The notes: a model not told the origin generated them from the letters alone. A DNA stretch of 64,000 nt from PFJX01 sp964393825 (GCA_964393825.1 CAYMUY010000014.1:22035-86034); one strand, 5' to 3'. Positions 16,956-26,346 are shown, counted from the stretch's first letter. A program made the numbers and translations.

Positions 16956-19900
16956 CTAGGTGGCCCCGGATTCCGGATGTGGGGAGTGGACAGGCTGGGT
17001 ATGCCGCGTCTGGGTTTCGTTCATTGCCTCGCGTGGCTCAATCATTCCGTATGCACCGACCCTGTCGGCAAGGAGCAGCAGGAGGTCGTCGAGTTCTCCT
17101 GGTTTCTCGAACAGGCGCAGGCCCTCCGCCCGATCTGCCACCGCCTGGTCGAGCCCCTCGCGATAGCCGGTGCAGAGAATGGCCGGCAAGCCTGGGCGGG
17201 AGGCATGGAGGGTGTCGATCAATTCCAGACCGGTCATGCCGGGCATCGCCTGATCGCTGACCACCGCGTCGAAAGCCTCTGGCGTCGCGCGGAACGCCGC
17301 GAGTGCCCGGTACGGATCCATGAACGCACTGACGCTCCAGCCCGCCGTTTCCAGGTTGGTCTTGACCAGGCGCAGGAGCGCGATTTCGTCATCGACCAGC
17401 AGCACGTGGCCGCGGGTGTCGCGGGCCGCCGGGAGGGAGGCCGGCGCGGACAGGGCGGGGGGCTCGGGGGATGCCAGTGGGAGATAGAGATGGAAAATGC
17501 TGCCGACGCCGATGCTGGAGGTCACCCCGACATGGCCACCGGCACGATGCGCGAGCCCGTGCACCATGGCCAGGCCCATGCCGCTGCCTTCGCCCACTTC
17601 CTTGGTGGTGAAGAAGGGTTCGAAGATGCGCGGCAGGATCGTCGGCGGGATGCCCTGGCCGTCGTCGGCGACCGTCAACTCCAGGTACGCCGCGGTGAAG
17701 GTCTCGTGGCAGGTGGCGCAGGCCCGGGCATGCGGGCGAGCCCGGGCCAGCCCGATGACGATGCGGCCCTTGCCCGCCATGGCATCGCGCGCGTTGATGA
17801 CCAGGTTGACCAGGATCTGATGCAGGTCCACCGGATCCATCGCGATCTCCGGCAACGGCTCATCCATGCGTGTTTCGATGAGGATGGTGGCGGGAATGGT
17901 GGCGGCGAGCATTCTTACCGCTTCCCGGATCAGGGGGCCGGGGGGAAGTGGGCGGGTAGCCTGGCTGGGCTGGCTGCGACTGAAGGCCAGCATGCGCGCC
18001 ACCAGGTCGCGGGCGCGCTCGCCCGCGGTGATCACCTCGCGCAGGTATTCGGCCAGTTCCCCATCCTGATCCTGGACATGGCGGCGCAGCGCGAGGCGGG
18101 TGAAGCCAAGCACGCTGGCGAGGATGTTGTTGAAGTCGTGGGCGATCCCGCCGGTGAGCTGGCCCAGCGCTTCCATCTTCTGCGCCTGCTGTAGTTGCGC
18201 CTGCAGTCGTTCCTGTTGTTCCCGCAGGAGGTGCTGCTCGGTGATGTCCATGACGATGCCGTCCAGCCAGAGGGCCTGGCCGGCGTCATCGTAGCTGGCC
18301 TGGCCCTGGTCCTTTACCCAGCGCCAGTCGCCGTTGTCGTGGCGGATGCGGTAGGCACAGGTGTAGGGCCGCCGCTGCGCGATGGCGTGCGCGATTGTCC
18401 GCTCCAGTTCGACGAGATCTTCGGGATGGACCAGGTCGCCATAGCTGGCCGTATGGTCCAGGAAGCGCGCCACCGGGATGCCGGTGATCGCCATCACCGC
18501 CGGGCTGATGAAGTCCATGGCCCAGGGAAACCCGGGGGCGCAGCGGTAGGCCACGCCGGGGATGTTTTCCACCAGGGTCTTGTAGCGGTTTCTGCTGTCC
18601 AGCAGCGCCTCCTGGGTGCGGCGCATCTCGGTGATGTCCTCGCCGGCGCAGAGCAGGCCGATGCGGTGGCCTTGCCGGTCGGTCAGGGGCGAGACATGCC
18701 AGGCGATCAGCCGTTGCCGGCCGCTGCGGTTGAGGATGGCGTATTCGTGCGACTCGGGCATGGGTTCGGCGCTCGACATGGCCTGGGTGAAACGGAGCCT
18801 GGCCGCCTCCCGTTCCGTCTCCGGGAGCCAGTCATTGAACCAGTTGCTACCGATGCAGTGCTTGGGCGTTTCGCAGTCGAGCACCTGACAGGCCTTGAGA
18901 TTGGCCAGGGCGATGTTGCCCCGGGCATTGAGCGCCAGAACCATGACGCCGACCACGTCGAGATAGGCCTGGGCGCGGTCGCGCGCCTCGATCAGCGCCT
19001 GGTCGCGCCGTGACAGCGCCTCGGCCATGTGATCGACTTCCCGCGCCAGCCTGCTGATTTCATCATCGCGTGGTGATTCGGGTGGCGTGCGCGCCGACAG
19101 GTCGCCATTGGCCATGCGCCGCACCGTCTCCAGGACCGGGCGCAGCGGTCGCACCACCAGGGCGGCGCCACCGAACCAGCCGGCGAGCAGGCCCAGGAAC
19201 ACGGCCGCCGCCAATCCGGCCAGTCCGGTCAGGAACAGCTCGCGTGCCGACGCGTCCAGGGCCGCCGGCGGGATGCCCACCACCAGCCGGGCGTAGGGCC
19301 GCGCCGCCGGCCCGAGGGGGGCGTAGGCGAATTGTCGTTCGATGCCGTCGCCGCCGCGACTGTTGAACAGGCTCGCCTCGTGGAGTGCGGAGAGCGTGCG
19401 CCAGAGGGGTTGGTCGGCGATGCTGTGGCCGATCGTGCCTTTCACCGGATGCCGCAACAACAGGTTGCCATGCTGGTCGAACAGGGCATAGGCCATCGCC
19501 GCCGGTTGGCCGGCCAGATAGGGGCGGGCGGCCAGCCCGGTGAGATCCAGGGCGACCGCCAGCACCGCCTCCACCGTATTCCCTTCGCGGACGGTGTGGC
19601 TGAGCACCAGGGTGGGGGTGCCGTCGCGCCGGCTGAGGTGATACTCGCCGACACGAAAGCCGGTGGTGGCCAGGGCGCCCTGGAACCAGGGCATGTCCGT
19701 CACGTTGCGCCGCTTGTCCGGGTCTTGCGCGCTGCAGCGCACCTCGCCATCGGGAAGAACGACGAACAGGTTGGCGACGTGGGCGTGCGTCAGGGAACGG
19801 ATTTCGGCGAGGCTGTTCTGGCAAGCGCGGCTCTGGCCGGCGCGGATTTCCGGCATGCGCGCAAGATTCACCAGCAGCAGGCGGGCGTCGTCCAGGTTTT

Positions 19901-20075
19901 CCCGGTGTCTGTCGGCCAGGGAACGGGCCAGGTTGAGCAGTTCCTGGCGCCCGCGTTCGCCTTCATGGTCACGCATCCACCAGGCGTAGTAGCCGATCAC
20001 CGCGAAGGCGGGCACACTGGCCACCAGTACCAGCAGCATCAGGCGAACGCGCAGGCCGTGCGGCGATGCATTCAT
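16956..20075 (-). CDS. Hybrid sensor histidine kinase (CACHE-HAMP-PAS-PAS-HisKA-HATPase-REC)
   Basis: This 1039-residue protein has TM segments at about 10-30 and 285-305 flanking a periplasmic double-CACHE-like sensor. HAMP, two PAS domains (about 375-625) and a HisKA domain with GQLTGGIAHDFNN follow. The HATPase contains GSGMGLAMVHG and EPFFTTK. The C-terminal receiver (about 890-1005) has its phospho-acceptor in VVSDQAMPG. A CATCH motif (CxxCH) lies between the N-box and the G1 box of the ATPase, on the cytoplasmic side; there it cannot be a normal c-heme site. The last 30 residues are a low-complexity tail. The ATG overlaps the stop of the preceding REC stub. Confidence 0.92.
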   Translation of the reverse strand: MNASPHGLRVRLMLLVLVASVPAFAVIGYYAWWMRDHEGERGRQELLNLARSLADRHRENLDDARLLLVNLARMPEIRAGQSRACQNSLAEIRSLTHAHVANLFVVLPDGEVRCSAQDPDKRRNVTDMPWFQGALATTGFRVGEYHLSRRDGTPTLVLSHTVREGNTVEAVLAVALDLTGLAARPYLAGQPAAMAYALFDQHGNLLLRHPVKGTIGHSIADQPLWRTLSALHEASLFNSRGGDGIERQFAYAPLGPAARPYARLVVGIPPAALDASARELFLTGLAGLAAAVFLGLLAGWFGGAALVVRPLRPVLETVRRMANGDLSARTPPESPRDDEISRLAREVDHMAEALSRRDQALIEARDRAQAYLDVVGVMVLALNARGNIALANLKACQVLDCETPKHCIGSNWFNDWLPETEREAARLRFTQAMSSAEPMPESHEYAILNRSGRQRLIAWHVSPLTDRQGHRIGLLCAGEDITEMRRTQEALLDSRNRYKTLVENIPGVAYRCAPGFPWAMDFISPAVMAITGIPVARFLDHTASYGDLVHPEDLVELERTIAHAIAQRRPYTCAYRIRHDNGDWRWVKDQGQASYDDAGQALWLDGIVMDITEQHLLREQQERLQAQLQQAQKMEALGQLTGGIAHDFNNILASVLGFTRLALRRHVQDQDGELAEYLREVITAGERARDLVARMLAFSRSQPSQATRPLPPGPLIREAVRMLAATIPATILIETRMDEPLPEIAMDPVDLHQILVNLVINARDAMAGKGRIVIGLARARPHARACATCHETFTAAYLELTVADDGQGIPPTILPRIFEPFFTTKEVGEGSGMGLAMVHGLAHRAGGHVGVTSSIGVGSIFHLYLPLASPEPPALSAPASLPAARDTRGHVLLVDDEIALLRLVKTNLETAGWSVSAFMDPYRALAAFRATPEAFDAVVSDQAMPGMTGLELIDTLHASRPGLPAILCTGYREGLDQAVADRAEGLRLFEKPGELDDLLLLLADRVGAYGMIEPREAMNETQTRHTQPVHSPHPESGAT

Positions 20076-20281
20076 GCCGTGACTCCGTCGCCGTTGCGCC
20101 AGCCCGGCGCCGCTTCCTCTTCCAGGATCCGCGCGGCCTCCGCCGGCAGTCGCGCGGCCGTGCAGGGGCGCGCGAAGGCCAGGGTGGCCCGCATCAGATG
20201 TCGCTGGGCGGCGTCGTCTTCCACCACGAGCACCTTGTAAGGCATGGCCTCGAATGGCGTCGCGGTTGCCTGCGCGCTCAC
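20072..20281 (-). CDS. Truncated receiver-domain protein (REC stub)
   Basis: This is a 69-codon frame starting with GTG. It holds only the first part of a receiver: strand 1 with VLVVEDD (the acidic pair), helix 1 (QRHLMRATLAFAR) and a short tail. It lacks the phospho-acceptor strand and the conserved lysine, so it cannot be a working phospho-receiver. Its start overlaps the stop of the HTH-REC gene (GTGA), and its stop overlaps the start of the hybrid kinase (ATGA). An internal ATG at 20245 is another possible start. It is either a deletion remnant kept because it couples translation of its neighbours, or a small regulator. Confidence 0.6.
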   Translation of the reverse strand: MSAQATATPFEAMPYKVLVVEDDAAQRHLMRATLAFARPCTAARLPAEAARILEEEAAPGWRNGDGVTA

Positions 20282-20841
20282 GCGTTCTGCCCGGAGAGCT
20301 GCAGGGTGGTGAGCAACAGCGCTTCGTCCAGTGGCTTGCCCAGACAGCCTTCGGCGCCAGCGGCGAGGATCTCCGCGCAGTTGTCCGGCGTGGAATACCC
20401 CGTCATGGCGATGACCCGGATATCACGGGTGGCGGCGTCGGACTTGATCTGGCGGCAGACCTGGAAACCATCCAGTCCCGGCATCATCAGGTCCAGCAGC
20501 ACCAGATCCGGCCGAAAGACGTGGAGCTGGCTGCCGGCGGTGAAGCCGTCATGGGCGATGGCGGTGGTCACCCCGGCGAATCCCCCGAGCAGGGCACTGA
20601 GGTAACGGGTGATCGCAGCTTCGTCGTCGACGATGAGGATGCGCCGGTCACTTCCTGTCGCCGCCGGGCCATGACCGACATGTTCGCGCTGGAAGCGTTC
20701 CAGGTCGTCCCGCAGGAAACGGCGGTGGCCGCCCGGAGTGGTCAGCGGATGCAACAGGCCCTTGTCACTCCAGACCCGCAGGGTCGCGGGGGCGACCATG
20801 AGCAGGGCAGCGGCTTCATTGGGGGTGAGGTAGGGCCTCAT
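20278..20841 (-). CDS. MerR/BldC-like helix-turn-helix fused to a receiver domain
   Basis: This 187-residue protein has an N-terminal HTH of the excisionase/MerR type (LTPNEAAALLMVAPATLRVW, then GGHRRFLRDDLERF; residues 5-52). It is joined to a C-terminal receiver (about 66-183) with VDDE, phospho-acceptor in LVLLDLMMPGLDG, and the conserved lysine in CLGKPL. The DNA-binding domain precedes the receiver, the reverse of the usual OmpR/NarL order. It heads the five-gene operon with the hybrid kinase, which is its plausible partner. The 197 bases upstream (20842-21038) hold no gene and should carry the promoter. Confidence 0.88.
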   Translation of the reverse strand: MRPYLTPNEAAALLMVAPATLRVWSDKGLLHPLTTPGGHRRFLRDDLERFQREHVGHGPAATGSDRRILIVDDEAAITRYLSALLGGFAGVTTAIAHDGFTAGSQLHVFRPDLVLLDLMMPGLDGFQVCRQIKSDAATRDIRVIAMTGYSTPDNCAEILAAGAEGCLGKPLDEALLLTTLQLSGQNA

Positions 20842-21038
20842 CCGCGGTCGGTCCGTCTGGGCGCCCGAGGTCGGCCAAGTGGTATCCGATCCGGGTTTCC
20901 CGCGACGTCCGGGTCGGGTTGAGTGGCTGGGTGCATCGCGCTTCCTGAGCAGGGGTATTTACGATCCCATGGTCCAGAAATCGGGCAAGCGTGTAAAGCG
21001 ATTTATGCGATTTGCGCTGTTTTCGCGTTTATCGAAGA

Positions 21039-21488
21039 TCACGCCCCGGGGGACGTGGCGCGATAGCCGTGGCTGATGAGGAAGGTGCCCAGCCGCTTGT
21101 CGGTATGCTGGATGTGGTTGATCAGCCAGTTGTTGAGGAAGGAAAGCAGTTCTTCGCGAGTGACCAGGTTGCCGTCGCGCAGGCCGTCGCGCAGGCTCAC
21201 CACTTGTTTCGAGAAACCGCGGTGTTCCTGTTGGTGCAGCTCGGCGTCGGTGTCGGCCAGTTCGGGATAGTGGTATTCCCGCATCAGCGATTCCTCCGTC
21301 TCGAAATGGTAGAGGGCATAGCTCAGCAGGTCACGGGTGATCTGCTCCAGCAGCTCTCGGGTGACGCAGGCGGCCAGGCGAACATTGGCTTCGTTGAGCG
21401 TGTTCACCAGCACCTTGTGCTGCTCGTCGATACGATCGATACCAGTGAGGTAATCGTCGCGCCAGAGGATGGGTTCGTGGTCGATCAT
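21039..21488 (-). CDS. Bacteriohemerythrin (non-heme di-iron O2-binding protein)
   Basis: This is a 149-residue single-domain hemerythrin. All expected iron ligands are in place: H24, H61 and E65 (HFETEE), H85 and H89 (HQQEH), H125 and D130 (HIQHTD). Such proteins bind O2 reversibly and may store, deliver or scavenge O2, or act in oxygen taxis. It lies 36 bases downstream of the CHASE-GGDEF-EAL gene in the same direction, so the two are probably co-transcribed. Confidence 0.93.
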   Translation of the reverse strand: MIDHEPILWRDDYLTGIDRIDEQHKVLVNTLNEANVRLAACVTRELLEQITRDLLSYALYHFETEESLMREYHYPELADTDAELHQQEHRGFSKQVVSLRDGLRDGNLVTREELLSFLNNWLINHIQHTDKRLGTFLISHGYRATSPGA

Positions 21489-21524
21489 GGGCGTCTCCGG
21501 GGTTTGGGGAGCGTTTGATGGTGA

Positions 21525-24500
21525 TTAGTGGTCTGCTTCGGAATACTTGACCTCGCCGCGAATCCTGACCAGTTCATCACGGAATGATTCGGACACCCGC
21601 TGCAGCTCCGCTTCGATTTGACGGCTGGCCACGATGTCGCCCTTTTCGACGGACTCGACGAGGCGCCGCGCCAGTTGATGGATGTGATCATGGCGCGCTT
21701 CGATGGCGCGGAACGATTGCAGGTGGCTATAGCGGCCGCCCCCCTCGCCGTAATACCAATGGCCGAAATTGCACTTGTGTCCGTCGAGCGGTGGCGCGGC
21801 GCCGCGATCTTCCGCGGGCTGGTGGACCCAGTTGCGCAGGCTGCCCAGCCATTGACGGTGGCTGACTTCGGCGAGTACCAGTTGGAAATCGTCGCGGGAG
21901 AGGCGCTGCGCGGCGTTTTCCAGCCAGCGCGGGTCGGGTCGGAACTGCCGCAGCCAATCGAGCGCCACGTCGCCCGGCATGGGGCGTGCGATGCCATAGC
22001 CCTGCACCAGGTGGCAACCCATCTCCTGCAGCATCAGCACATGGTCGGCCGACTCGACACCCTCGGCAATGGCCTGGTGCCGGAAGGCGGCGGCGAGACC
22101 CACCACGCCTTCGACGATGGACAGGTCGCCCGGGTCAAGCAGCATGTCGCGCACGAAGGTCTGATCGATCTTCAGGCTGTTCACCGGCAGGCGGCGCAGA
22201 TAGGTCAGGGAGGAAAAACCGGTGCCGAAATCATCCAGTGCGAAACGGATGTTCAACTCGGAAACGGTGCGTATCAGACGAGTGACGCTGGCGAAATCGT
22301 CGATCGCGCTGCTCTCGATGATTTCCAGGGTCAGGCAGCCGACGGGGAGGTCCGGGTGTTGGGCGAGCGCGTGTCTGATCTGTTCGGGGAAGTCCGGGTC
22401 GCGCAATTGCTGGATGAAGGTGTTGATGCTGATCGGGACGTCCTGCCCGGCCTGATGCCAGCGCTCGGCCTGATTCAGCGCCTCCTGCAAGACCCAGCCA
22501 CCGACCCGGCGGGCCAGGCGGTCGTTGTTTTCCACCAGGGGCAGGAATTCAGCCGGGTTCATCAAGCCGAACAGGGGGTGCTCCCAGCGCAGCAGCGCTT
22601 CCATGCCGACGACCCTGCCGACCCGGCAATCGACGACGGGCTGGTAGTGGAGACGGAGCTGGTTTTCCTCGGTGGCCGTTTCGATCTGGTGCAAGGCGGT
22701 GCGATTGTCGCGCTCGCGCAATTCCAGTACCGGATTGAACAGGAAGTAGCGGTTCTTGCCCGCCTCCTTGGCCAGGTACATGGCGTGGTCGGCGTGACGC
22801 AGCAGGGTATCGGCGTTGCCGCTATCGCTCGGGAAGAGGGTGACGCCGATGCTCGCCGTCAGGCTGATCTGCTGCTCGACCAGGCGGTAGGGCGCAGCGA
22901 GGATATGGAGCAGGCGGGTCAGCATTTCGTCGGCTTCCCTGACACTGTCGAGGCCGCCCAGCAACAGGACGAATTCGTCGCCGCCCAGGCGCGCCACGGT
23001 ATCGTCGCCGCGGACGCCATCCAGCAGCCGGTGTGCCACCTCGATGAGCAACTGATCGCCAACCTTGTGGCCGTGGCTGTCATTCACCGGCTTGAAGCCG
23101 TCCAGGTCGAGCATGCAGACCGCCAGCAACTGGCCGGTGCGTTGCGCATGTGCCAGTGCCTGCCGCATGCGGTCGGCAAGCAAACGGCGATTCGGTAGAT
23201 GGGTCAGCGGGTCATAGTGGGCCAGGTCCTCCAGATGCCGCTGGTATTCCTGGCGCTCGGTGATGTCCTCGGCAATGCCGGCGACACGGCTGATCTGTCC
23301 CCGCTCGTCCCGGATCGGGGAGGCGCGCGCCGCGACCCAGCGGATGTCCCCGCCCGGGCGGCGGATGCGGTAGGGCGGGAAGGCGATGGTCTGCCAGTCG
23401 TTGTCGCCGGCGGCAGGCATGTGTGCCAGCAGGGCAGGGCGGTCTTCCAGCAGTACCGCATCGAGCCAGTCCATGCCGCGTGCGTACAGGCTTTCGACAC
23501 TGCGTCCCCAGATATGCTCATAGGCGGGACTGATGTAGAGCACCTGCTGCCAGTCCGGGGTGAGGATCCAGAAGGCGGCGTCGATGTTCTCGGCCAGCTG
23601 GCGGAAGCGCGTTTCGCTTTCCTTCAGGTTCTGGCCCAGTTCCAGTGTGCGTTGGCTCTGACGGCTCAACAGCGCGAGGAACAGGCTGACCAACAGGGTG
23701 AGCAGGAGACCGGCGGCAAGCACGATGTTGTCTTCCAGGCTGTCCGCATGGCGATGGAAGGCTTCGGTCGCGCGCACCCGCACGGTCCAGTCCCTGCCTG
23801 GGAGTTTCACAACGAAGTCACGGACCAGCGGTTCCTCGGGGCGGATGACCGAGGGCTCCAGCAGGTCGCGGTGCTGGTGCAGCAGGTGGTTGCCGCTGTC
23901 CAGCAGCTGCGTGTCGATTCCGGCGGGTGACAGTTTGCCCAGGGTGTTCTGCAGGACAACCCCGGGGCGTATCACCAGGATGATGAAGCCGCGCAGGGCG
24001 GCCTCGCGCGCGGCCTCGCTGGTGAGTGGGCGATCGCGCTGGTAGACCGGCTGGTAGACCGCGACCGCCCGCGGTCCTTCAGGTGCTTGTACCGGAACGA
24101 AGGGGCGCGTGCTCCACTGCACGCCATGTTTCATGGCCGCGTCCATCGCGGCGCGATTCTCTGGACGCGTGTAGGGGTCGATGCCGATCACCTGTGGGCC
24201 ACCCGCCGCCGGCTCGCTGTAGAGCACCGGAAAATAACAGGGAGAGGAGGCAGCCGGCTGCCGCACGCCACCATCCTGCGACACTTCGAAGATGCCCTGC
24301 GCGGCAAAGCCGTCAAGACGCAAGCCGCGTTCCGTTGCTTCGCGCTCGGCGGCGGACACCTTGGGCGCCCAGTTGAGCGCCATGATGTCGGGGTCGCGTT
24401 CCAGGATCGGCGCCGCCATCACGCGGAATTCAGCGCGCGTCACCGCCTCGGAGGCATCGAACAGGCCGCGCATGCTGGTCAACACCGCCATGGATTGATC

Positions 24501-24677
24501 CAGTGTCGCCTGCAAACGCAGCACCCGATCCTGCGCCAGATGGTTGAACTGCATCTGCAGCCGGTTTTCCTCGCGGCTCCTGCCGTACTGGTAGGCCAGG
24601 GTGGACAGCAGCACGCCCAACAGCGCCATCACCGCGACCCAGCGGTAGGCATGCAAGGTGGATAACTTGTCGCTCAT
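21525..24677 (-). CDS. CHASE-PAS-GGDEF-EAL-CZB c-di-GMP enzyme
   Basis: This 1050-residue membrane protein has a TM at about 12-30, a periplasmic CHASE domain (about 70-270) and a second TM near 315-335. A PAS domain (about 360-475) follows, then GGDEF with an intact RLGGDEFVLLLGG and EAL with an intact GMEALLRWEHP. A C-terminal CZB domain (about 940-1040) has SHRQWLGSL, CNFGHWYYGEGGGRYSHL and HDHIHQLARRL. Both catalytic signatures are present. It starts 24 bases after the murJ stop, so read-through from murJ is likely. It resembles the 11364-14300 protein in its cytoplasmic half, which suggests duplication with an exchanged sensor. Confidence 0.91.
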   Translation of the reverse strand: MSDKLSTLHAYRWVAVMALLGVLLSTLAYQYGRSREENRLQMQFNHLAQDRVLRLQATLDQSMAVLTSMRGLFDASEAVTRAEFRVMAAPILERDPDIMALNWAPKVSAAEREATERGLRLDGFAAQGIFEVSQDGGVRQPAASSPCYFPVLYSEPAAGGPQVIGIDPYTRPENRAAMDAAMKHGVQWSTRPFVPVQAPEGPRAVAVYQPVYQRDRPLTSEAAREAALRGFIILVIRPGVVLQNTLGKLSPAGIDTQLLDSGNHLLHQHRDLLEPSVIRPEEPLVRDFVVKLPGRDWTVRVRATEAFHRHADSLEDNIVLAAGLLLTLLVSLFLALLSRQSQRTLELGQNLKESETRFRQLAENIDAAFWILTPDWQQVLYISPAYEHIWGRSVESLYARGMDWLDAVLLEDRPALLAHMPAAGDNDWQTIAFPPYRIRRPGGDIRWVAARASPIRDERGQISRVAGIAEDITERQEYQRHLEDLAHYDPLTHLPNRRLLADRMRQALAHAQRTGQLLAVCMLDLDGFKPVNDSHGHKVGDQLLIEVAHRLLDGVRGDDTVARLGGDEFVLLLGGLDSVREADEMLTRLLHILAAPYRLVEQQISLTASIGVTLFPSDSGNADTLLRHADHAMYLAKEAGKNRYFLFNPVLELRERDNRTALHQIETATEENQLRLHYQPVVDCRVGRVVGMEALLRWEHPLFGLMNPAEFLPLVENNDRLARRVGGWVLQEALNQAERWHQAGQDVPISINTFIQQLRDPDFPEQIRHALAQHPDLPVGCLTLEIIESSAIDDFASVTRLIRTVSELNIRFALDDFGTGFSSLTYLRRLPVNSLKIDQTFVRDMLLDPGDLSIVEGVVGLAAAFRHQAIAEGVESADHVLMLQEMGCHLVQGYGIARPMPGDVALDWLRQFRPDPRWLENAAQRLSRDDFQLVLAEVSHRQWLGSLRNWVHQPAEDRGAAPPLDGHKCNFGHWYYGEGGGRYSHLQSFRAIEARHDHIHQLARRLVESVEKGDIVASRQIEAELQRVSESFRDELVRIRGEVKYSEADH

Positions 24678-24701
24678 GCAGCCACCACCGCGGCCCGGCG
24701 G

Positions 24702-26237
24702 CTAGGCCGCGCGTCGTTTGAACTGGCCCAGGCGCACGCCGAGCAGCCAGAGCGTGACGAAATAGACCACCACGCCACCGACGACCAGCCCGGAGAGGTG
24801 AAGAATGCGTTGGCCAAATCCATAAGCAATCCAGTGAGATTCCTTGTTCATGCCTACCCAGAGTAGAACACCCATCACGGCAAGGGCGGTGAAAAGCTTA
24901 AGGAGAAATACCGGCCAACCCGGCTGTGGCTGGAAAATACCCTGGCTGCGCAACTTGTGGAAGAGGATACCCGCATTCAGGCAGGCGCCCAGCCCGATGG
25001 AAAGGGCCAGACCGGCATGCTTGAGCGGCCAGATGAACATCAGGTTCATCGCCTGGGTGGCGAGCAGGCTGAGGATCGCGATCTTCACCGGCGTCTTGAT
25101 GTTCTGCCGCGCATAGAAGCCGGGGGCCAGCACCTTCACCAGGATCAGCCCGACCAGGCCGACGGAATAGGCCACCAGCGCCATCCGGGTCATCTCCACG
25201 TCGTGCGTGGTGAAGGCGCCGTAATGGAACAAGGTGGTGATCAGCGGCACCGCCAGGATGCCCAGCGCCAGCGCGGCCGGCGCGGCCAGCATCAGGGTCA
25301 GGCGCAGGCCCCAGTCGAGCAGCTTCGAATATTGCTCGGGATCGTTGTCGGCGTGATGCTTGGCCAGGGAGGGGAGCAGGATGGTCCCCAGCGCCACCCC
25401 CAGCATGCCGGAGGGAAACTCCATCAGACGATCGGCGTAGTACAGCCAGGACACACTGCCGCTCTCCAGAAAGGAAGCGAACAGGGTGTTGATGAGCAGG
25501 GAAATCTGGGCGATGGATACCCCGAATGCCGCCGGCCCCATCAGATAGAGAATGCGCCGCACCCCCTCGTCCTTCGGCGCCCAGTCCCAGCGCGGCAGCA
25601 CCCCCAGCTGCTTCAGGGCAGGAAGTTGCAGGCCGAGTTGCAGGATGCCGCCGATGAACGCCCCCCAGCCCAGCGCCAGCACCGGCGGATCGAAATAGGG
25701 CGCCGCCACCGCCGCCGCCAGGATCATCGACACATTCAGCAGCACCGGCGTGAACGCCGGCACCATGAAGCGGCTCCAGGTGTTGAGAATGCCGCCCGCG
25801 AACGACACCAGCGACATGAACAGGATGTAGGGAAAGACGATGCGGGTCAGATCGACGGTCAACTGGAACTTGTCCGGGTTGGCCGTGAAACCGGGGGCCG
25901 AGATCAGCACGATCAACGGCGCCGCCACGATGCCCAGGGCGGATACTGCCGCCACTACCACGAACAGCACGGTCGCCACCCGCGCGATCAGGATGCGGGT
26001 CGCCTCCTCGCCGCGACGGTTCTTGTACTCCGCCAGGATCGGCACGAAGGCCTGGGAAAACGCCCCTTCCGCGAACAGGCGGCGCAACAGGTTGGGCAGC
26101 TTGAACGCCACGAAGAACGCGTCAGTCGCGGCGCCCGCCCCGAATGCGCGGGCGATGATGGCATCGCGCGCGAACCCCAGAACGCGGGACAGCAGGGTCA
26201 TGGAGCTGACCGAGGCGAGGGCTTTGAGCAGGTTCAT
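24702..26237 (-). CDS. murJ: Lipid II flippase
   Basis: This 511-residue polytopic inner-membrane protein of the MOP/MviN superfamily flips the peptidoglycan precursor lipid II to the periplasm. Family stretches seen are SVSSMTLLSRVLGFARD at the N-terminus, the positively charged FKLPNLLRRLFAEGAFSQAF, and FYARQNIKTP. Fourteen hydrophobic segments can be drawn. I chose the ATG at 26237, where the family usually starts; the frame is open 26 codons further up into the tRNA promoter region. In many proteobacteria ribF follows murJ directly; here about 13 kb of signalling genes lies between them. Confidence 0.96.
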   Translation of the reverse strand: MNLLKALASVSSMTLLSRVLGFARDAIIARAFGAGAATDAFFVAFKLPNLLRRLFAEGAFSQAFVPILAEYKNRRGEEATRILIARVATVLFVVVAAVSALGIVAAPLIVLISAPGFTANPDKFQLTVDLTRIVFPYILFMSLVSFAGGILNTWSRFMVPAFTPVLLNVSMILAAAVAAPYFDPPVLALGWGAFIGGILQLGLQLPALKQLGVLPRWDWAPKDEGVRRILYLMGPAAFGVSIAQISLLINTLFASFLESGSVSWLYYADRLMEFPSGMLGVALGTILLPSLAKHHADNDPEQYSKLLDWGLRLTLMLAAPAALALGILAVPLITTLFHYGAFTTHDVEMTRMALVAYSVGLVGLILVKVLAPGFYARQNIKTPVKIAILSLLATQAMNLMFIWPLKHAGLALSIGLGACLNAGILFHKLRSQGIFQPQPGWPVFLLKLFTALAVMGVLLWVGMNKESHWIAYGFGQRILHLSGLVVGGVVVYFVTLWLLGVRLGQFKRRAA

Positions 26238-26304
26238 TGGAAGGCGGTGCTGGAAGGAGGCGGCATGGTAGCGAATGAAACAACTCGGGGATAGCGCGGC
26301 CCTC

Positions 26305-26332
26305 TTGCGGGCCACGTGGATTTCTATATAAT
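26305..26332 (+). promoter_or_regulatory. Sigma-70 promoter of tRNA-Arg
   Basis: A perfect TATAAT at 26327-26332 is preceded, after 16 bases, by a weak -35 (TTGCGG at 26305-26310). Transcription would start near 26339, eight bases before the tRNA. The region after the -10 is GC-rich (CGCGCC), as in stable-RNA promoters under stringent control. Confidence 0.7.
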
Positions 26333-26346
26333 TCGCGCCTCTATCA

